A stretch of 64,000 nt of DNA from an uncultured Muribaculaceae bacterium (GTDB lineage: Bacteria; Bacteroidota; Bacteroidia; Bacteroidales; Muribaculaceae): positions 18,625 through 82,624 of the forward strand of contig CAJULY010000011.1 of assembly GCA_910587185.1 (NCBI GenBank), in the 5' to 3' direction. A program made the translations under genes and the position numbers. The notes below the pieces were generated by a model. The model made no database searches. It saw nothing but the letters and a program-made list of their open reading frames with translations, and was not told where the DNA came from. Positions 19,367 to 28,815 of this stretch are shown piece by piece (position 1 is the first letter of the stretch; every line of letters starts with the position of its first letter).

Positions 19367-20406
19367 GTCATTTCCGGAATAGTCCAGTCACGGGCCGGAT
19401 CATAGGTCAGAAAATCATTCTTCTGCACTAATGGCGAAGGTATATTATTGAGATACAGCGCCCCTGTGCCCAATCCCTGTGGTATCGAAGTGTCAAGAGT
19501 GGAGACCCATTGGGCAATTGCATTAAGCCCGATATTTGATTCAAGAGCCGAAGTCACCCACCAACCAATGGATTGAAGCTCAGCGATACTGACCCATTCC
19601 CTCGCTCCGCTGAACCCACCGCAAAGCGCCGGTTTAAGAATTATGTATTGCGGTTTTATGGTTTCAAGCAACCGGAACTTATCTTCCGCTTCACTATGCC
19701 CTATGAGTTCTTCGTCAAGTGCGACGGGAATTGGTGAACGCCGGCATATTTCCGCCATTTCCATCAGCTGCCCGGCTTTTATGGGCTGCTCGATAGAATG
19801 GACCTGAAGCTCGGAAAGTACGTCGAGCCGTCCCAAAGCATTCTCAGGAGTAAAAGCGCCATTCGCGTCCAGTCTGATTTCAAGATCTGAAACCGGAAAA
19901 CTTTTCCTCACCTCTCTCAACAAGCCGAATTCCTGATCAAAGTCCTCTCCGCCTATTTTGAACTTCAGACATCTGAACCCGGCTTCTATCTTTTCCTTGA
20001 TGCGCTCGCGCATCTCTTCGATACTCCCCATCCAGACGAGACCGTTAATCGTGATTTCGCCTCGCCCTTTACTCCATGGAGAGGGAAAGGGAGTCCTTTT
20101 TGCCCCATGTTTCAGATCCATTATTGCAGTTTCGACTCCAAACAAGATCGAAGGAAATTTCCTCAGACATTCGAAATCCGGATCATTAATTCGCATGCAC
20201 GTATCAGCGAGAACCTTCTCATAATCCGGAACGTCATCACAGCTCAGCCCTTCGAAAAGGGCGCATTCCCCTATTCCGAAAGTGGTCGGATCAACCTCAT
20301 CGAAGACTTTTATGAAATAGGTCTTCTTATGATTCATCGTCTCCCGCGACGTACGCGCAGGAGATTTGAAATCCAGAATATATTTACTGTATTGCGCCTT
20401 CAACAT
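19357..20406 (-). CDS. menC: o-Succinylbenzoate synthase
   Basis: Enolase-superfamily dehydratase producing o-succinylbenzoate. The barrel shows LKFKIGG (catalytic lysine, near 140), RLDANGAF (metal-binding aspartate near 175), EQP near 200, and VALDEE near 224, followed by LKPALCGG with the second catalytic lysine. 349 residues. It lies 19 bp downstream of menB and overlaps menE, so menB, menC and menE form one transcript. Confidence 0.93.
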   Translation of the reverse strand: MLKAQYSKYILDFKSPARTSRETMNHKKTYFIKVFDEVDPTTFGIGECALFEGLSCDDVPDYEKVLADTCMRINDPDFECLRKFPSILFGVETAIMDLKHGAKRTPFPSPWSKGRGEITINGLVWMGSIEEMRERIKEKIEAGFRCLKFKIGGEDFDQEFGLLREVRKSFPVSDLEIRLDANGAFTPENALGRLDVLSELQVHSIEQPIKAGQLMEMAEICRRSPIPVALDEELIGHSEAEDKFRLLETIKPQYIILKPALCGGFSGAREWVSIAELQSIGWWVTSALESNIGLNAIAQWVSTLDTSIPQGLGTGALYLNNIPSPLVQKNDFLTYDPARDWTIPEMTWR

Positions 20407-20425
20407 ATCGGGTATGCCTTAGATC

Positions 20426-21244
20426 CTATCCCGGAAATTTTGGGAATTGGTCGAAATCAGGATCTCTCTTTTCAAGAAACGCGTTTTTACCTTCCTGCGC
20501 CTCAGCCATAAGATAATACATGAGAGTGGCATCGCCGGCAAATTCCATCATGCCGCGCTGACCGTCAAGTTCGGCGTTAAGCGCACGTTTTATCATACGG
20601 ATAGCCATCGGGCTTCTTTTGAGTATGGTATCACACCATTCCATCGTCTCGTCTTCAAGTCTCTCGAAAGGAACAACTTTATTGACCATTCCCATCTCTT
20701 CAGCCTCTTTCGCCGTATATTGGCGGCAGAGGAACCAGATTTCGCGGGCTTTTTTCTGCCCTACGCAACGGGCAAGATAAGACGATCCGAACCCGGCGTC
20801 GAAGCTGCCGACCTTCGGACCCGTCTGACCGAACCGTGCGTTATCGGAAGCTATAGTCAGATCACAGACAACATGCAGCACATGACCGCCTCCTATCGCA
20901 TAACCGTTGACCATAGCGATGACAGGCTTCGGAATAGATCGGATTGCTTTGTGAAGATCAAGGACATTCAAACGAGGCACACCATTTTCATCGATATATC
21001 CCCCAATACCCTTTACCTTCTGGTCACCTCCCGAACAAAACGCTTTATCGCCTGTTCCGGTAAGGATGATGACGCCTATGTCTGACGCTTCCCGGCAATA
21101 ATTCATGGCATCGAGCATTTCCTTGTTGGTCAATGGACGGAATGCGTTATATACCTGCGGACGATTGATGGTTATTTTTGCGACTTTACCGCATTGCTGA
21201 AACAATATGTCGGTATATTCCTTAATAGTAGTCCACTCTCTCAT
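20426..21244 (-). CDS. menB: 1,4-Dihydroxy-2-naphthoyl-CoA synthase
   Basis: Crotonase-fold enzyme closing the naphthoate ring in menaquinone synthesis. It contains GDKAFCSGGDQKVKG near 80-94, the oxyanion-hole region GYAIGGGHVLHVVCD near 125-140, and the MenB C-terminal motif EGKNAFLEKRDPDF. I chose the ATG at 21244 (272 residues, MREWTTI), which matches the usual MenB start. The same frame stays open to 21586, but that extension would run over the divergent TlpA-like promoter and looks nothing like MenB. A -7 box lies about 30 bp upstream of the chosen start. Confidence 0.95.
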   Translation of the reverse strand: MREWTTIKEYTDILFQQCGKVAKITINRPQVYNAFRPLTNKEMLDAMNYCREASDIGVIILTGTGDKAFCSGGDQKVKGIGGYIDENGVPRLNVLDLHKAIRSIPKPVIAMVNGYAIGGGHVLHVVCDLTIASDNARFGQTGPKVGSFDAGFGSSYLARCVGQKKAREIWFLCRQYTAKEAEEMGMVNKVVPFERLEDETMEWCDTILKRSPMAIRMIKRALNAELDGQRGMMEFAGDATLMYYLMAEAQEGKNAFLEKRDPDFDQFPKFPG

Positions 21245-21274
21245 TTTTTCTGTTTCATTTATGATTTTCTCCTG

Positions 21275-21282
21275 CAAATTTA
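21275..21282 (-). promoter_or_regulatory. -7 box (TAAATTTG) for menB-menC-menE
   Basis: Read on the minus strand, TAAATTTG (complement 21275-21282) matches TAnnTTTG and lies about 31 bp before the menB ATG. A weak TTTC, not TTTG, is at the expected distance upstream. It is divergent from, and about 30 bp from, the promoter of the TlpA-like gene. Confidence 0.5.
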
Positions 21283-21309
21283 GAAAAATGTGACGAAACG
21301 GGGAAATTA

Positions 21310-21341
21310 TTTGTGTGTTATTGAGATTCTGACTACATTTG
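21310..21341 (+). promoter_or_regulatory. Complete Bacteroidota promoter for the TlpA-like gene
   Basis: TTTG (21310-21313) and TACATTTG (21334-21341) are 20 bp apart, a full match. Transcription would start near 21348. This rules out the in-frame ATG at 21339, which lies inside the -7 box, and supports the start at 21372. Confidence 0.8.
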
Positions 21342-21371
21342 ACATCGAATAAATATTTATACAAGTACAAA

Positions 21372-22526
21372 ATGAAACATCCAATCATTGCACTCACATG
21401 TGTCAGCTTGTGTGCAGCGGGGCAGACTTTTGCCCAGAACAACATCAGCGGACATCTTTCAGGAATCGAGAGCGACACCATTCTGGTGCAGTCAATCCAG
21501 ATTGACAACAACAAGAACCGTTCACTTGACACAATCGCCATGAAGAACGGAAAATTTGCGTTTACCATCGATGACGCCGCTCTCAAACAAGTCTATATTC
21601 TCGCTAAGCCATCTTCGAAACCGAATCCCGACGGAAGCAAGCCCGCAATGTCCATGAAAGCGGCCAGTTTCATTCTCTTCCCCGGCAAACCGGTGACTGT
21701 TACCGGATCAATTGATGACTATAAGGTTGAGGGCTGCGATTTTTACTCGGAATATGCCACATTTACCGATAAGCTCAAACCGCTGAACCAAAAAATCGAT
21801 TCCATCAGAAAGCATTGCACGGAAATGCAAAAAGCAGGCGCTACCAATGAAGAAATCCAGAAAGCGTTCAGCCCGGCCCGCGACATCAACAATGAGATCA
21901 TTGAAATAAGAAACGCCTATATCAATGACCATCCCGATGCCGACCTTTCAGTATATTTGTTGTCGCAGTTACCATTGGAAAAACTCGAAGGCGCTATGAA
22001 TGTTTTGTCTGATAACGCAAAGAATGGCGTGATGTCACCATATTATCAGTCGGTAAAGAAAAACTATGACCGTGAAGTTGCGCGCAAAAAGGCAGAAGAG
22101 GCCGTACAGCCGGGAAACGTAGCCCCCGATTTCACACTCAAGACCATTGACGGCAAGGACTTCTCCTTATCTTCACTTAAAGGAAAGTATGTTGTGATCG
22201 ACTTCTGGGGTAGCTGGTGTGGTTGGTGCATCAAGGGTATTCCCGAAATGAAGAAAACATACGATAAGTACAAAGGAAAAATCGAGTTCGTTGGAGTTGA
22301 CAGCGGAGATACTGAAGAAGATTGGAAAGCAGCAGTCAAACAGCATGGATTGCCCTGGATAAATGTCATCAATTCAGAGGATCCCAATGTTGTCGCCCTT
22401 TACGGAGTACGTGGCTTCCCGACCAAATTCGTGATTGATCCGGAAGGTAAAGTCGCAAAACAGATCGTAGGCGAAGATCCTGAATTCTACAAATATATAG
22501 ATTCCATCATGTCGGAATCAAAATAA
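21372..22526 (+). CDS. Exported TlpA-like thiol-disulfide oxidoreductase with DUF4369-type N-domain
   Basis: Periplasmic thioredoxin-fold protein. The signal peptide (MKHPIIALTCVSLCAAG..., cleaved after about residue 21) is followed by a beta-rich domain of about 200 residues like DUF4369. A TlpA/AhpC-type thioredoxin domain follows, beginning VAPDFTLKTIDG, with active site WGSWCGWC near residue 289. The cis-proline loop is GFPTKF near 352. Such proteins reduce or isomerise disulfides in the periplasm; the partner is not evident. The ATG at 21372 is chosen from the promoter position. The gene sits on the opposite strand between menD and menB, splitting the menaquinone cluster. Confidence 0.88.
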   Translation: MKHPIIALTCVSLCAAGQTFAQNNISGHLSGIESDTILVQSIQIDNNKNRSLDTIAMKNGKFAFTIDDAALKQVYILAKPSSKPNPDGSKPAMSMKAASFILFPGKPVTVTGSIDDYKVEGCDFYSEYATFTDKLKPLNQKIDSIRKHCTEMQKAGATNEEIQKAFSPARDINNEIIEIRNAYINDHPDADLSVYLLSQLPLEKLEGAMNVLSDNAKNGVMSPYYQSVKKNYDREVARKKAEEAVQPGNVAPDFTLKTIDGKDFSLSSLKGKYVVIDFWGSWCGWCIKGIPEMKKTYDKYKGKIEFVGVDSGDTEEDWKAAVKQHGLPWINVINSEDPNVVALYGVRGFPTKFVIDPEGKVAKQIVGEDPEFYKYIDSIMSESK

Positions 22527-22531
22527 ACGGT

Positions 22532-24235
22532 TCACTGTTTCAGCTTTTCTGAAAAGAATCCGATAAGAACCTCCGCCGAAATATCGGCTGAAGTACGTAT
22601 AGCCAGCATTGCGGGAAAGTCTTTCTCTGACACAAATTGAGAAAACGCCGACCGCAATGCTGCTTCATTTTCCGCCTCGAAATACCGCAATCCAAAAGCC
22701 TCCGCAACGCCGCGCGCCGGAAAATTACAAGGCTCATCAAAGCATTTACCGACTATGTCAAGATGGCGCGTCGCTTTTATAAAATGAAAAATACCTCCGC
22801 CGTCGTTACACATCACTATCATTTTGAACCGTGGTGTCAGACACCGTGAGGCGAGTGCTCCGAGGTCATATTGAGCGCTCATATCGCCGGTCACAAGTAA
22901 TGTAGGAGCCGACTTATAAACCATCGATGCCCCTATGGCAGTCGATGTCGAACCGTCGATACCACTGACTCCCCTGTTGCAGTCACATCTGTGAAACTCT
23001 CTGGAGTGAAACAACTGGGCATATCTTATCGGTGTGCCGTTTGACAACTGAATGTTGTAATTACGCGGAATAAGATGCATGAACGTGTCGAAAGCCTTCA
23101 GATCACTCCAAGGAGCTTTCGCTACGTATGACCGGAGAAGTGACCGCGCCGCGTCTCGCGCGACTATCCATTTTTTACGGTAATCACATTCCGATCTGTG
23201 TGGCTGCATAGCCGAAGCAAGTTGCTGGATAAACAATCCGGGCTGCATTTCAACCCTTTTGGTCAGACACCTGAAGCAGTCCACTGTTGTCAGGCTCTTC
23301 CCGATCTGCCAATGCTCCAATGGACGAATCTCACGCAGGTATTGTTTTACAAATCTCGAAACGAGCGCTCCCCCAAGTGTGATAACAACCTCAGGTGCGA
23401 ACTCAGATTTCCGGTCATCGGGGATGGCGGAAAGGGTTGCATCAATATCGCTCACGAAATCTTCGCCATGAAGATTTGCAATCGTTTCCGTGAGGATAAT
23501 TACGTTCGGCAACATCGACAACTTTCTCAGAGCTTTGTTCAGTGTTGAATCGGGTGCCATGAAACCTGCGACTACCATGACTTTTTTAGGCGATGCAAGA
23601 TAATCGCCAAGAATCCGGGCCTCGCTGACGGTCAGATCCTCACGTGGTGTGACCATTGAAACAGTCCGTTCTGCCTGCTGGTCAGGAGTGACAAATAAAC
23701 CCAGAGGCTCGCCTATCTGTATATTAACATGCACCGGACCGGCGGGAGCGGCAGCGGCCGTCAGCATCGCGTCATTTATCGTCCGGTTCGAGAACCATCT
23801 CATATCCGGAGTTTCAAAGCCGGGAATATCATAACTCTTCTTGACGAAATTCTGAAGCACTCCCGGTTGACGCAATGTCTGGGAATCATCCTGATCTATC
23901 CACTCCATCGGCCGGTCGGCCGAAATGACAATCAAAGGAACTTTCCTGTAATAAGCCTCCGCCACAGCCGGAGAAAAATTAAGGACGGCTGTCCCGGAGG
24001 TACACACGATTCCTACGGGCCGCATGGATATCGACGCTATTCCCAAAGCGATGAAACCGGCGCTTCGTTCATCGACAACCATTGTCGTCTTTATTGTCTG
24101 CGAGCGGGATAAAGCGATCAATAAAGGAGAATTTCGTGATCCCGGACACGCCACAACATCTTTGACACCTGATTTTTCCAATATCTCTACGAGACAACGG
24201 CTCGGATAGTTACCTGTGTTATCAGTCATTTCCAT
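22532..24235 (-). CDS. menD: SEPHCHC synthase (menaquinone pathway)
   Basis: Thiamine-diphosphate enzyme joining isochorismate and 2-oxoglutarate. The N-terminal domain shows VVACPGSRNSPLL (about 27-39). DERSAGFIALGIA is near 60, and the ThDP/Mg motif begins with GDMSAQYDLGAL near 458. 567 residues is the normal length. It is separated from menB by the opposite-strand TlpA-like gene, and ends 5 bp from that gene's stop. Its start codon may also be the ATG two codons downstream. A TAAATTTG -7 box (minus strand, 24253-24260) lies just upstream. Confidence 0.95.
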   Translation of the reverse strand: MEMTDNTGNYPSRCLVEILEKSGVKDVVACPGSRNSPLLIALSRSQTIKTTMVVDERSAGFIALGIASISMRPVGIVCTSGTAVLNFSPAVAEAYYRKVPLIVISADRPMEWIDQDDSQTLRQPGVLQNFVKKSYDIPGFETPDMRWFSNRTINDAMLTAAAAPAGPVHVNIQIGEPLGLFVTPDQQAERTVSMVTPREDLTVSEARILGDYLASPKKVMVVAGFMAPDSTLNKALRKLSMLPNVIILTETIANLHGEDFVSDIDATLSAIPDDRKSEFAPEVVITLGGALVSRFVKQYLREIRPLEHWQIGKSLTTVDCFRCLTKRVEMQPGLFIQQLASAMQPHRSECDYRKKWIVARDAARSLLRSYVAKAPWSDLKAFDTFMHLIPRNYNIQLSNGTPIRYAQLFHSREFHRCDCNRGVSGIDGSTSTAIGASMVYKSAPTLLVTGDMSAQYDLGALASRCLTPRFKMIVMCNDGGGIFHFIKATRHLDIVGKCFDEPCNFPARGVAEAFGLRYFEAENEAALRSAFSQFVSEKDFPAMLAIRTSADISAEVLIGFFSEKLKQ

Positions 24236-24405
24236 TTTTCTTTTATGATATGCAAATTTACTAAAAATTAGCTCTACTTGAATGCTAAATTCAGGCCCCG
24301 AATAAATAATCGCATCAATATACTCTTGTCAAGCTGACAATAAAACTTCCGAGCAGCAGCAACAAAACAAAACAAAATTACAACATAAAGCATTATATAA
24401 ATCGC

Positions 24406-24484
24406 AAAAGTTTTCCAAAATAAATTTCAAACAATTGACAAACAGACTGTTTTAAAATTTACAGCACAAAAAAGTTTTCCAAAA
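24406..24484. repeat. Direct repeat pair upstream of nrdD (candidate operator)
   Basis: AAAAGTTTTCCAAAA occurs at 24406-24420 and again at 24470-24484, with starts 64 bp apart (about six helical turns). The second copy overlaps a perfect palindrome AAAATATATTTT at 24482-24493. The position 34 bp or more upstream of the -33 region suggests regulation of the anaerobic reductase; the binding protein is not known. Confidence 0.5.
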
Positions 24485-24517
24485 ATATATTTTATGATTT
24501 ATTTTAAGCAAAATAAG

Positions 24518-24548
24518 TTGCTTAAATATTATAATTTTTGTAGCTTTG
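24518..24548 (+). promoter_or_regulatory. Promoter for nrdD-nrdG
   Basis: TTG at 24518-24520 and TAGCTTTG at 24541-24548 are separated by 20 bp, close to the Bacteroidota consensus. The start of transcription should lie near 24555, about 34 nt before the nrdD ATG. Confidence 0.7.
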
Positions 24549-24588
24549 CCACGTTTTTAAACCTCATAAAAAATCCTGAACAAAGAAG

Positions 24589-26796
24589 ATGATACAGACA
24601 GTAATAAAGCGCGACGGCCGTGTTGTCGGATATAACGAAGAGAAAATTAAAGCCGCCATTCGAAAAGCGATGCTGCAGACCGAGATGGGAGAAGACGAAT
24701 CGCTTCTTCAGAAAATAGCTGACCGCATCGGCTGCACGGGAAACGAGCGCATGACTGTTGAAGAGATTCAGGATCGCGTTGAACTGGAATTGATGAACAG
24801 CCCTCGAAAAGAAGTGGCCAAACGATATATCGCCTACAGGGATCAGCGCAGCATAGCCCGACGTGCCAAGACCCGCGACATGTTTTTGGAAATAATTGAA
24901 GCCAAAAGCAACGACATCACCCGGGAAAACGCCAACATGAACACGGACTCTCCCGCAGGAATGATGATGAAATTCGCCAGCGAGACAACAAAACCGTTTG
25001 TCGATGACTATCTTTTGTCTCAGGAAGCCCGTGATGCTGTCAAAAACGGTTATCTCCATATACATGACAAAGACTATTACCCGACGAAGAGTCTCACATG
25101 TGTGCAGCACCCTCTTGATCGCATTCTGAACAACGGTTTTATGGCAGGCCACAGCGAATCGCGTCCGGCAAAAAGAATCGAGACTGCCAGTGTCATAAGC
25201 TGCATTTCGCTCGAAACAGCCCAGAATGAAATGCATGGAGGCCAGGCTATACCGGCTTTTGATTTCTATCTCGCACCATTTGTGCGCAGCTCCTTCAAGG
25301 AAGAGATAGAAAAACTGGAAGAACTCAACGGAATAGATCTCTCTGATTTAAAAGATATTGAACTTGAAGACTATGAGAAAAAGACTCTCGAAGGTCTGCA
25401 AGGCAAAGAACGATTGCTTCAGCATGCCGTGAATCAGACCGTCAGCCGAGTACATCAGGCCATGGAAGCTTTTATCCACAATATGAATACCATCCATTCA
25501 CGCGGAGGCAATCAGGTTGTTTTCAGCTCTATAAACTATGGTACGGACACCTCGGCGGAAGGACGCTGCATTATCCGGGAACTGTTGAAATCGACCTATG
25601 AGGGCGTTGGCAATGGCGCCACCGCCATATTCCCCATCCAGATATGGAAAAAGAAAAGAGGAGTAAGTTATCTGCCTGAAGACAGAAACTACGACCTCTA
25701 TAAACTGGCATGCAAAGTCACAGCCCGAAGATTCTTTCCTAACTTCCTGAATCTCGATGCGACCTTCAATCAACATGAAAAATGGGATGCCAACGATCCG
25801 TTGCGCTACAGATATGAGGTCGCGACGATGGGATGCCGCACGCGTGTTTTCGAAAACAGATTTGGAGAAAAAACTTCTGTCGGTCGTGGAAACTTAAGCT
25901 TCTCGACCATCAATATCGTACGCCTGGCGATAGAATGTATGATGATCAAGGACAAGGAAGAACGAATCAGCAGATTCTTCAGCAAACTTGATGATATCCT
26001 TGAAATAACAGCACGGCAATTATGCGACCGTTTCGATTTTCAGAAAACAGCGCTTGCTAAACAGTTCCCTCTTCTCATGTCTAATCTATGGAACGGTTCT
26101 GAAAATCTTAAGCCCACCGACACTATCGAAAGTGTAATAAACCAGGGGACGTTGGGAATAGGCTTCATAGGGCTGGCTGAATGTCTTGTGGCTCTGGTCG
26201 GCAAGCACCATGGAGAAAGTGCGGAAGCTCAGGAACTCGGGTTGAAGATTGTCTCACACATGAGAAGCCGTGTCAACGAGTTTTCTGAAAAATATAAGCA
26301 TAATTTCTCCGTACTTGCCACTCCGGCTGAGGGTCTCTCAGGAAAATTCACACAAAAAGACCGGAAAAGCTTCGGCGAACTCCCCGGCATAACTGACAAA
26401 ATATATTATACGAACTCAAACCATGTGCCGGTATATTATCACTGCTCTCCCCGTCACAAGGCTGAAATCGAAGCGCCTTACCACGCATTGACAGGGGGCG
26501 GACACATTTTTTATGTCGAGATAGACGGGGACGCCACCCATAATCCCAAAGCCATTGCCGACATTGTCGATCTTATGGACAAAAACAACATAGGTTATTG
26601 TTCCGTCAACCACAACCGCAACCGCTGCATGGACTGCGGCTATGAGGATGCCGAAGAGAATCTCGACAAATGTCCGAAATGCGGCAGTCACAACATAGAC
26701 AAGCTCCAGCGCATAACAGGCTATCTCGTCGGAACGACGGACCGATGGAACAATGCCAAACTCGCCGAGTTGAATGACCGCGTGGTCCACAAATGA
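24589..26796 (+). CDS. nrdD: Anaerobic ribonucleoside-triphosphate reductase
   Basis: Class III, glycyl-radical ribonucleotide reductase that makes dNTPs under anoxia. An ATP-cone regulatory domain covers about residues 1-95. The catalytic domain has the NLSFSTINIVR segment near 440, and the C-terminus contains the zinc site CMDCGY...CPKCG near 683-705. It is followed by the glycyl-radical loop RITGYLVGTTDRWNNAK near 710-726. 735 residues is standard. It overlaps nrdG by 4 bp (ATGA). The presence of this system fits a strict anaerobe. Confidence 0.96.
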   Translation: MIQTVIKRDGRVVGYNEEKIKAAIRKAMLQTEMGEDESLLQKIADRIGCTGNERMTVEEIQDRVELELMNSPRKEVAKRYIAYRDQRSIARRAKTRDMFLEIIEAKSNDITRENANMNTDSPAGMMMKFASETTKPFVDDYLLSQEARDAVKNGYLHIHDKDYYPTKSLTCVQHPLDRILNNGFMAGHSESRPAKRIETASVISCISLETAQNEMHGGQAIPAFDFYLAPFVRSSFKEEIEKLEELNGIDLSDLKDIELEDYEKKTLEGLQGKERLLQHAVNQTVSRVHQAMEAFIHNMNTIHSRGGNQVVFSSINYGTDTSAEGRCIIRELLKSTYEGVGNGATAIFPIQIWKKKRGVSYLPEDRNYDLYKLACKVTARRFFPNFLNLDATFNQHEKWDANDPLRYRYEVATMGCRTRVFENRFGEKTSVGRGNLSFSTINIVRLAIECMMIKDKEERISRFFSKLDDILEITARQLCDRFDFQKTALAKQFPLLMSNLWNGSENLKPTDTIESVINQGTLGIGFIGLAECLVALVGKHHGESAEAQELGLKIVSHMRSRVNEFSEKYKHNFSVLATPAEGLSGKFTQKDRKSFGELPGITDKIYYTNSNHVPVYYHCSPRHKAEIEAPYHALTGGGHIFYVEIDGDATHNPKAIADIVDLMDKNNIGYCSVNHNRNRCMDCGYEDAEENLDKCPKCGSHNIDKLQRITGYLVGTTDRWNNAKLAELNDRVVHK

Positions 26797-27308
26797 ATTC
26801 CCGGCGCGTGGAATTATCAAATACATTACGCATAGTCGAGGTCATTGACGGAACAACCGTCGATGGCCCCGGCTTTCGTACTTCCATCTATTTTGCAGGA
26901 TGCGAACACCATTGTGAAGATTGCCATAATCCTGCGACATGGCCCATGGATGCAGGATATGATATATCCTCCTCAGATCTGCTGTCGCGCATAAAGGAAA
27001 ACGACATGGACGTAACCTTGTCAGGGGGCGATCCGTTGTTTCAGGCTAAAAAGCTGCTCCCCCTTCTGAAAGCAATCCGAGAGTCAGGATTTACGATCTG
27101 GTGTTACACTGGTTTCACCTACGAATCCATTGCTGAAAGGCCTGAAATCAAGCCTTTGCTGGAACTCATTGATGTTCTTGTCGATGGGCCGTTCATAAAG
27201 AAACTCCGCGACACCGCTCTCCTCTTCCGGGGGTCTTCCAACCAGAGGCTGATTGATCTGAGAAAATCATCGCCGGACAATATAGTCCTTTGGACACCGG
27301 ATTTCTGA
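26793..27308 (+). CDS. nrdG: Anaerobic ribonucleotide reductase activating enzyme
   Basis: Radical-SAM protein that installs the glycyl radical on NrdD. The cluster motif CX3CX2C is C37-EHH-C41-ED-C44. DVTLSGGDPLFQ near 70-81 is the SAM-binding glycine motif. 171 residues. The start overlaps the nrdD stop, so expression is coupled. It ends convergently, 1 bp from the MBOAT gene. Confidence 0.94.
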   Translation: MNSRRVELSNTLRIVEVIDGTTVDGPGFRTSIYFAGCEHHCEDCHNPATWPMDAGYDISSSDLLSRIKENDMDVTLSGGDPLFQAKKLLPLLKAIRESGFTIWCYTGFTYESIAERPEIKPLLELIDVLVDGPFIKKLRDTALLFRGSSNQRLIDLRKSSPDNIVLWTPDF

Positions 27309-27309
27309 A

Positions 27310-28791
27310 TCAATACTGGAAATAAATAAAAGGCATGATGTCACTCTGTCGCGTCTGGATAACTATAAAGATAACTATGGCGAGAACAAGAGCCTGTACT
27401 AAAAGCGGAGTTTTGGAATATCCCTTTTTAGCTTTGTCAGACCAGTCCGTCGGCAGAAAATGAAATATCATGGCGCCTATTATGACAAGCACGATCATCA
27501 GATAACCTTCTATGAACTGAGCTGCAACTTCAGGATGGAAATCAGTGAATATCTGTGTAGCCATATCGCCGATATCCGACATTGAGCGTGCCCTGAAGAA
27601 CATGAAACTGAAAGCTATCAGATTGAATGTAACGAAAATATTCAACGCTATCCGCCATCGGGATGCTTTCTTTTCCAAATCCCGATTTTTTTTGCTGGCG
27701 CCGAAAAGCATCTTGTGTCCCACCAGAAATATCCCCTGAAGCGATCCCCAGATCATGAACATCCATGATGCTCCGTGCCAAAGTCCGCCTACAACCATCG
27801 TAGTCATCAGATTGACATGACGCCGGAATTTGCCACACCGGTTGCCCCCCATCGGGATATATACGTAATCACGCAACCAGGTTGAAAGCGATATATGCCA
27901 GCGATGCCAGAATTCCGTAGGGCTCTGCGACTTAAAAGGCGCTCGGAAGTTGTCAAGAAATCTGAATCCGAGAAGCAACGCAATGCCTATAGCCATGTCG
28001 CTGTAGCCTGAGAAATCGCAGTAAAGCTGGATTATGAATCCATATATGCCCATTACATTCTCGAATCCGCTGTAAAGCGAAGGATTGTCAAATATTCTGT
28101 CAACGAAATTCTGACTGATGAAGTCAGCTACAACAACCTTCTTCACGAGTCCGCACATTATCAGAAACAGGCCTTCGCTCACCATGGCTCTGTCTGCAAC
28201 CGGATTGCTTTCGATCTGCGGAAGCATGTCCTTGGCCCTGACCACAGGACCTGCAAGAAGCGGCGGGAAAAAAGTCAGATAGAACGTATATGACAGGAAA
28301 TCCCGACACGGTTCTATCTGCCGACGGTAAATATCCACTATATAACTGATAGACCGGAAAGTAAAGAAGGAAATACCCGCCGGCAACACAATATCGAACG
28401 CATCGAAATCCTTTGAGGCGAAATTACAGAATGTCTCATAGAGCAGATTGAGATACTTGAAATAGATCAACATGCCCACGTTCATGACGACATTTATCCA
28501 TACCACTCCTCTTCTTTCCCAATTTCTCCTGCATTCCCCGAGCAAAATGCCAAGAAGATAATCGCTTATACATACCCCGAGAAGGATGAAACAGTATTCC
28601 GCGGATGACTTATAGTAGAAATACAGCGAGAACAAAATGACGAAGGTCATTTTTGCCACCCTGTACTTCCTCATCATCTGATAGATAAGGATGAATCCGC
28701 AAAAAAGAAGCAGGAAAAGCCCCGTATTGAACAGGAGGGGATTGGCTTCGTCAAATTTTAGCAGAGTCAGTAATTTGTCAGTATTAAGCAT
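27310..28791 (-). CDS. MBOAT-family membrane O-acyltransferase (AlgI/PatA-like)
   Basis: Polytopic inner-membrane protein (493 residues, about 10 or more hydrophobic helices) that moves an acetyl group across the membrane. Family motifs are FWHRWHISLSTWLRDYVY (about 295-311) and the invariant catalytic histidine H339 in GGLWHGASW. The relatives AlgI, PatA and DltB acetylate or alanylate extracytoplasmic polymers together with a periplasmic partner. Two SGNH-fold proteins directly upstream in the same operon are the natural partners. The target polymer (exopolysaccharide, LPS or peptidoglycan) is not evident. Confidence 0.9.
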   Translation of the reverse strand: MLNTDKLLTLLKFDEANPLLFNTGLFLLLFCGFILIYQMMRKYRVAKMTFVILFSLYFYYKSSAEYCFILLGVCISDYLLGILLGECRRNWERRGVVWINVVMNVGMLIYFKYLNLLYETFCNFASKDFDAFDIVLPAGISFFTFRSISYIVDIYRRQIEPCRDFLSYTFYLTFFPPLLAGPVVRAKDMLPQIESNPVADRAMVSEGLFLIMCGLVKKVVVADFISQNFVDRIFDNPSLYSGFENVMGIYGFIIQLYCDFSGYSDMAIGIALLLGFRFLDNFRAPFKSQSPTEFWHRWHISLSTWLRDYVYIPMGGNRCGKFRRHVNLMTTMVVGGLWHGASWMFMIWGSLQGIFLVGHKMLFGASKKNRDLEKKASRWRIALNIFVTFNLIAFSFMFFRARSMSDIGDMATQIFTDFHPEVAAQFIEGYLMIVLVIIGAMIFHFLPTDWSDKAKKGYSKTPLLVQALVLAIVIFIVIQTRQSDIMPFIYFQY

Positions 28792-28815
28792 TATATTGGA
28801 AGGATGAATTGTATG

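Larger units (their letters stand above)
24236..24588. other. 353-bp AT-rich intergenic region between menD and nrdD
   Basis: Divergent regulatory region with no open frame that looks coding. It holds a menD -7 box on the minus strand (24253-24260), two copies of a 15-mer (24406-24420 and 24470-24484), a 12-bp perfect palindrome AAAATATATTTT (24482-24493), and the nrdD promoter (24518-24548). The repeats lie upstream of the promoter in the place expected for regulator binding. Confidence 0.75.

Noticed and set aside
20050..20110. Possible palindromic repeat inserted in menC (a CCATGG-centred GAGAGGG/CCCTTTCC-like stretch)
   Set aside because: The translated segment aligns in length and position with normal MenC sequence before the INGLVWMG motif, so no insertion is needed.
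21245..21586. N-terminal extension of menB
   Set aside because: It has no similarity to MenB and runs through the divergent promoter and start of the TlpA-like gene.
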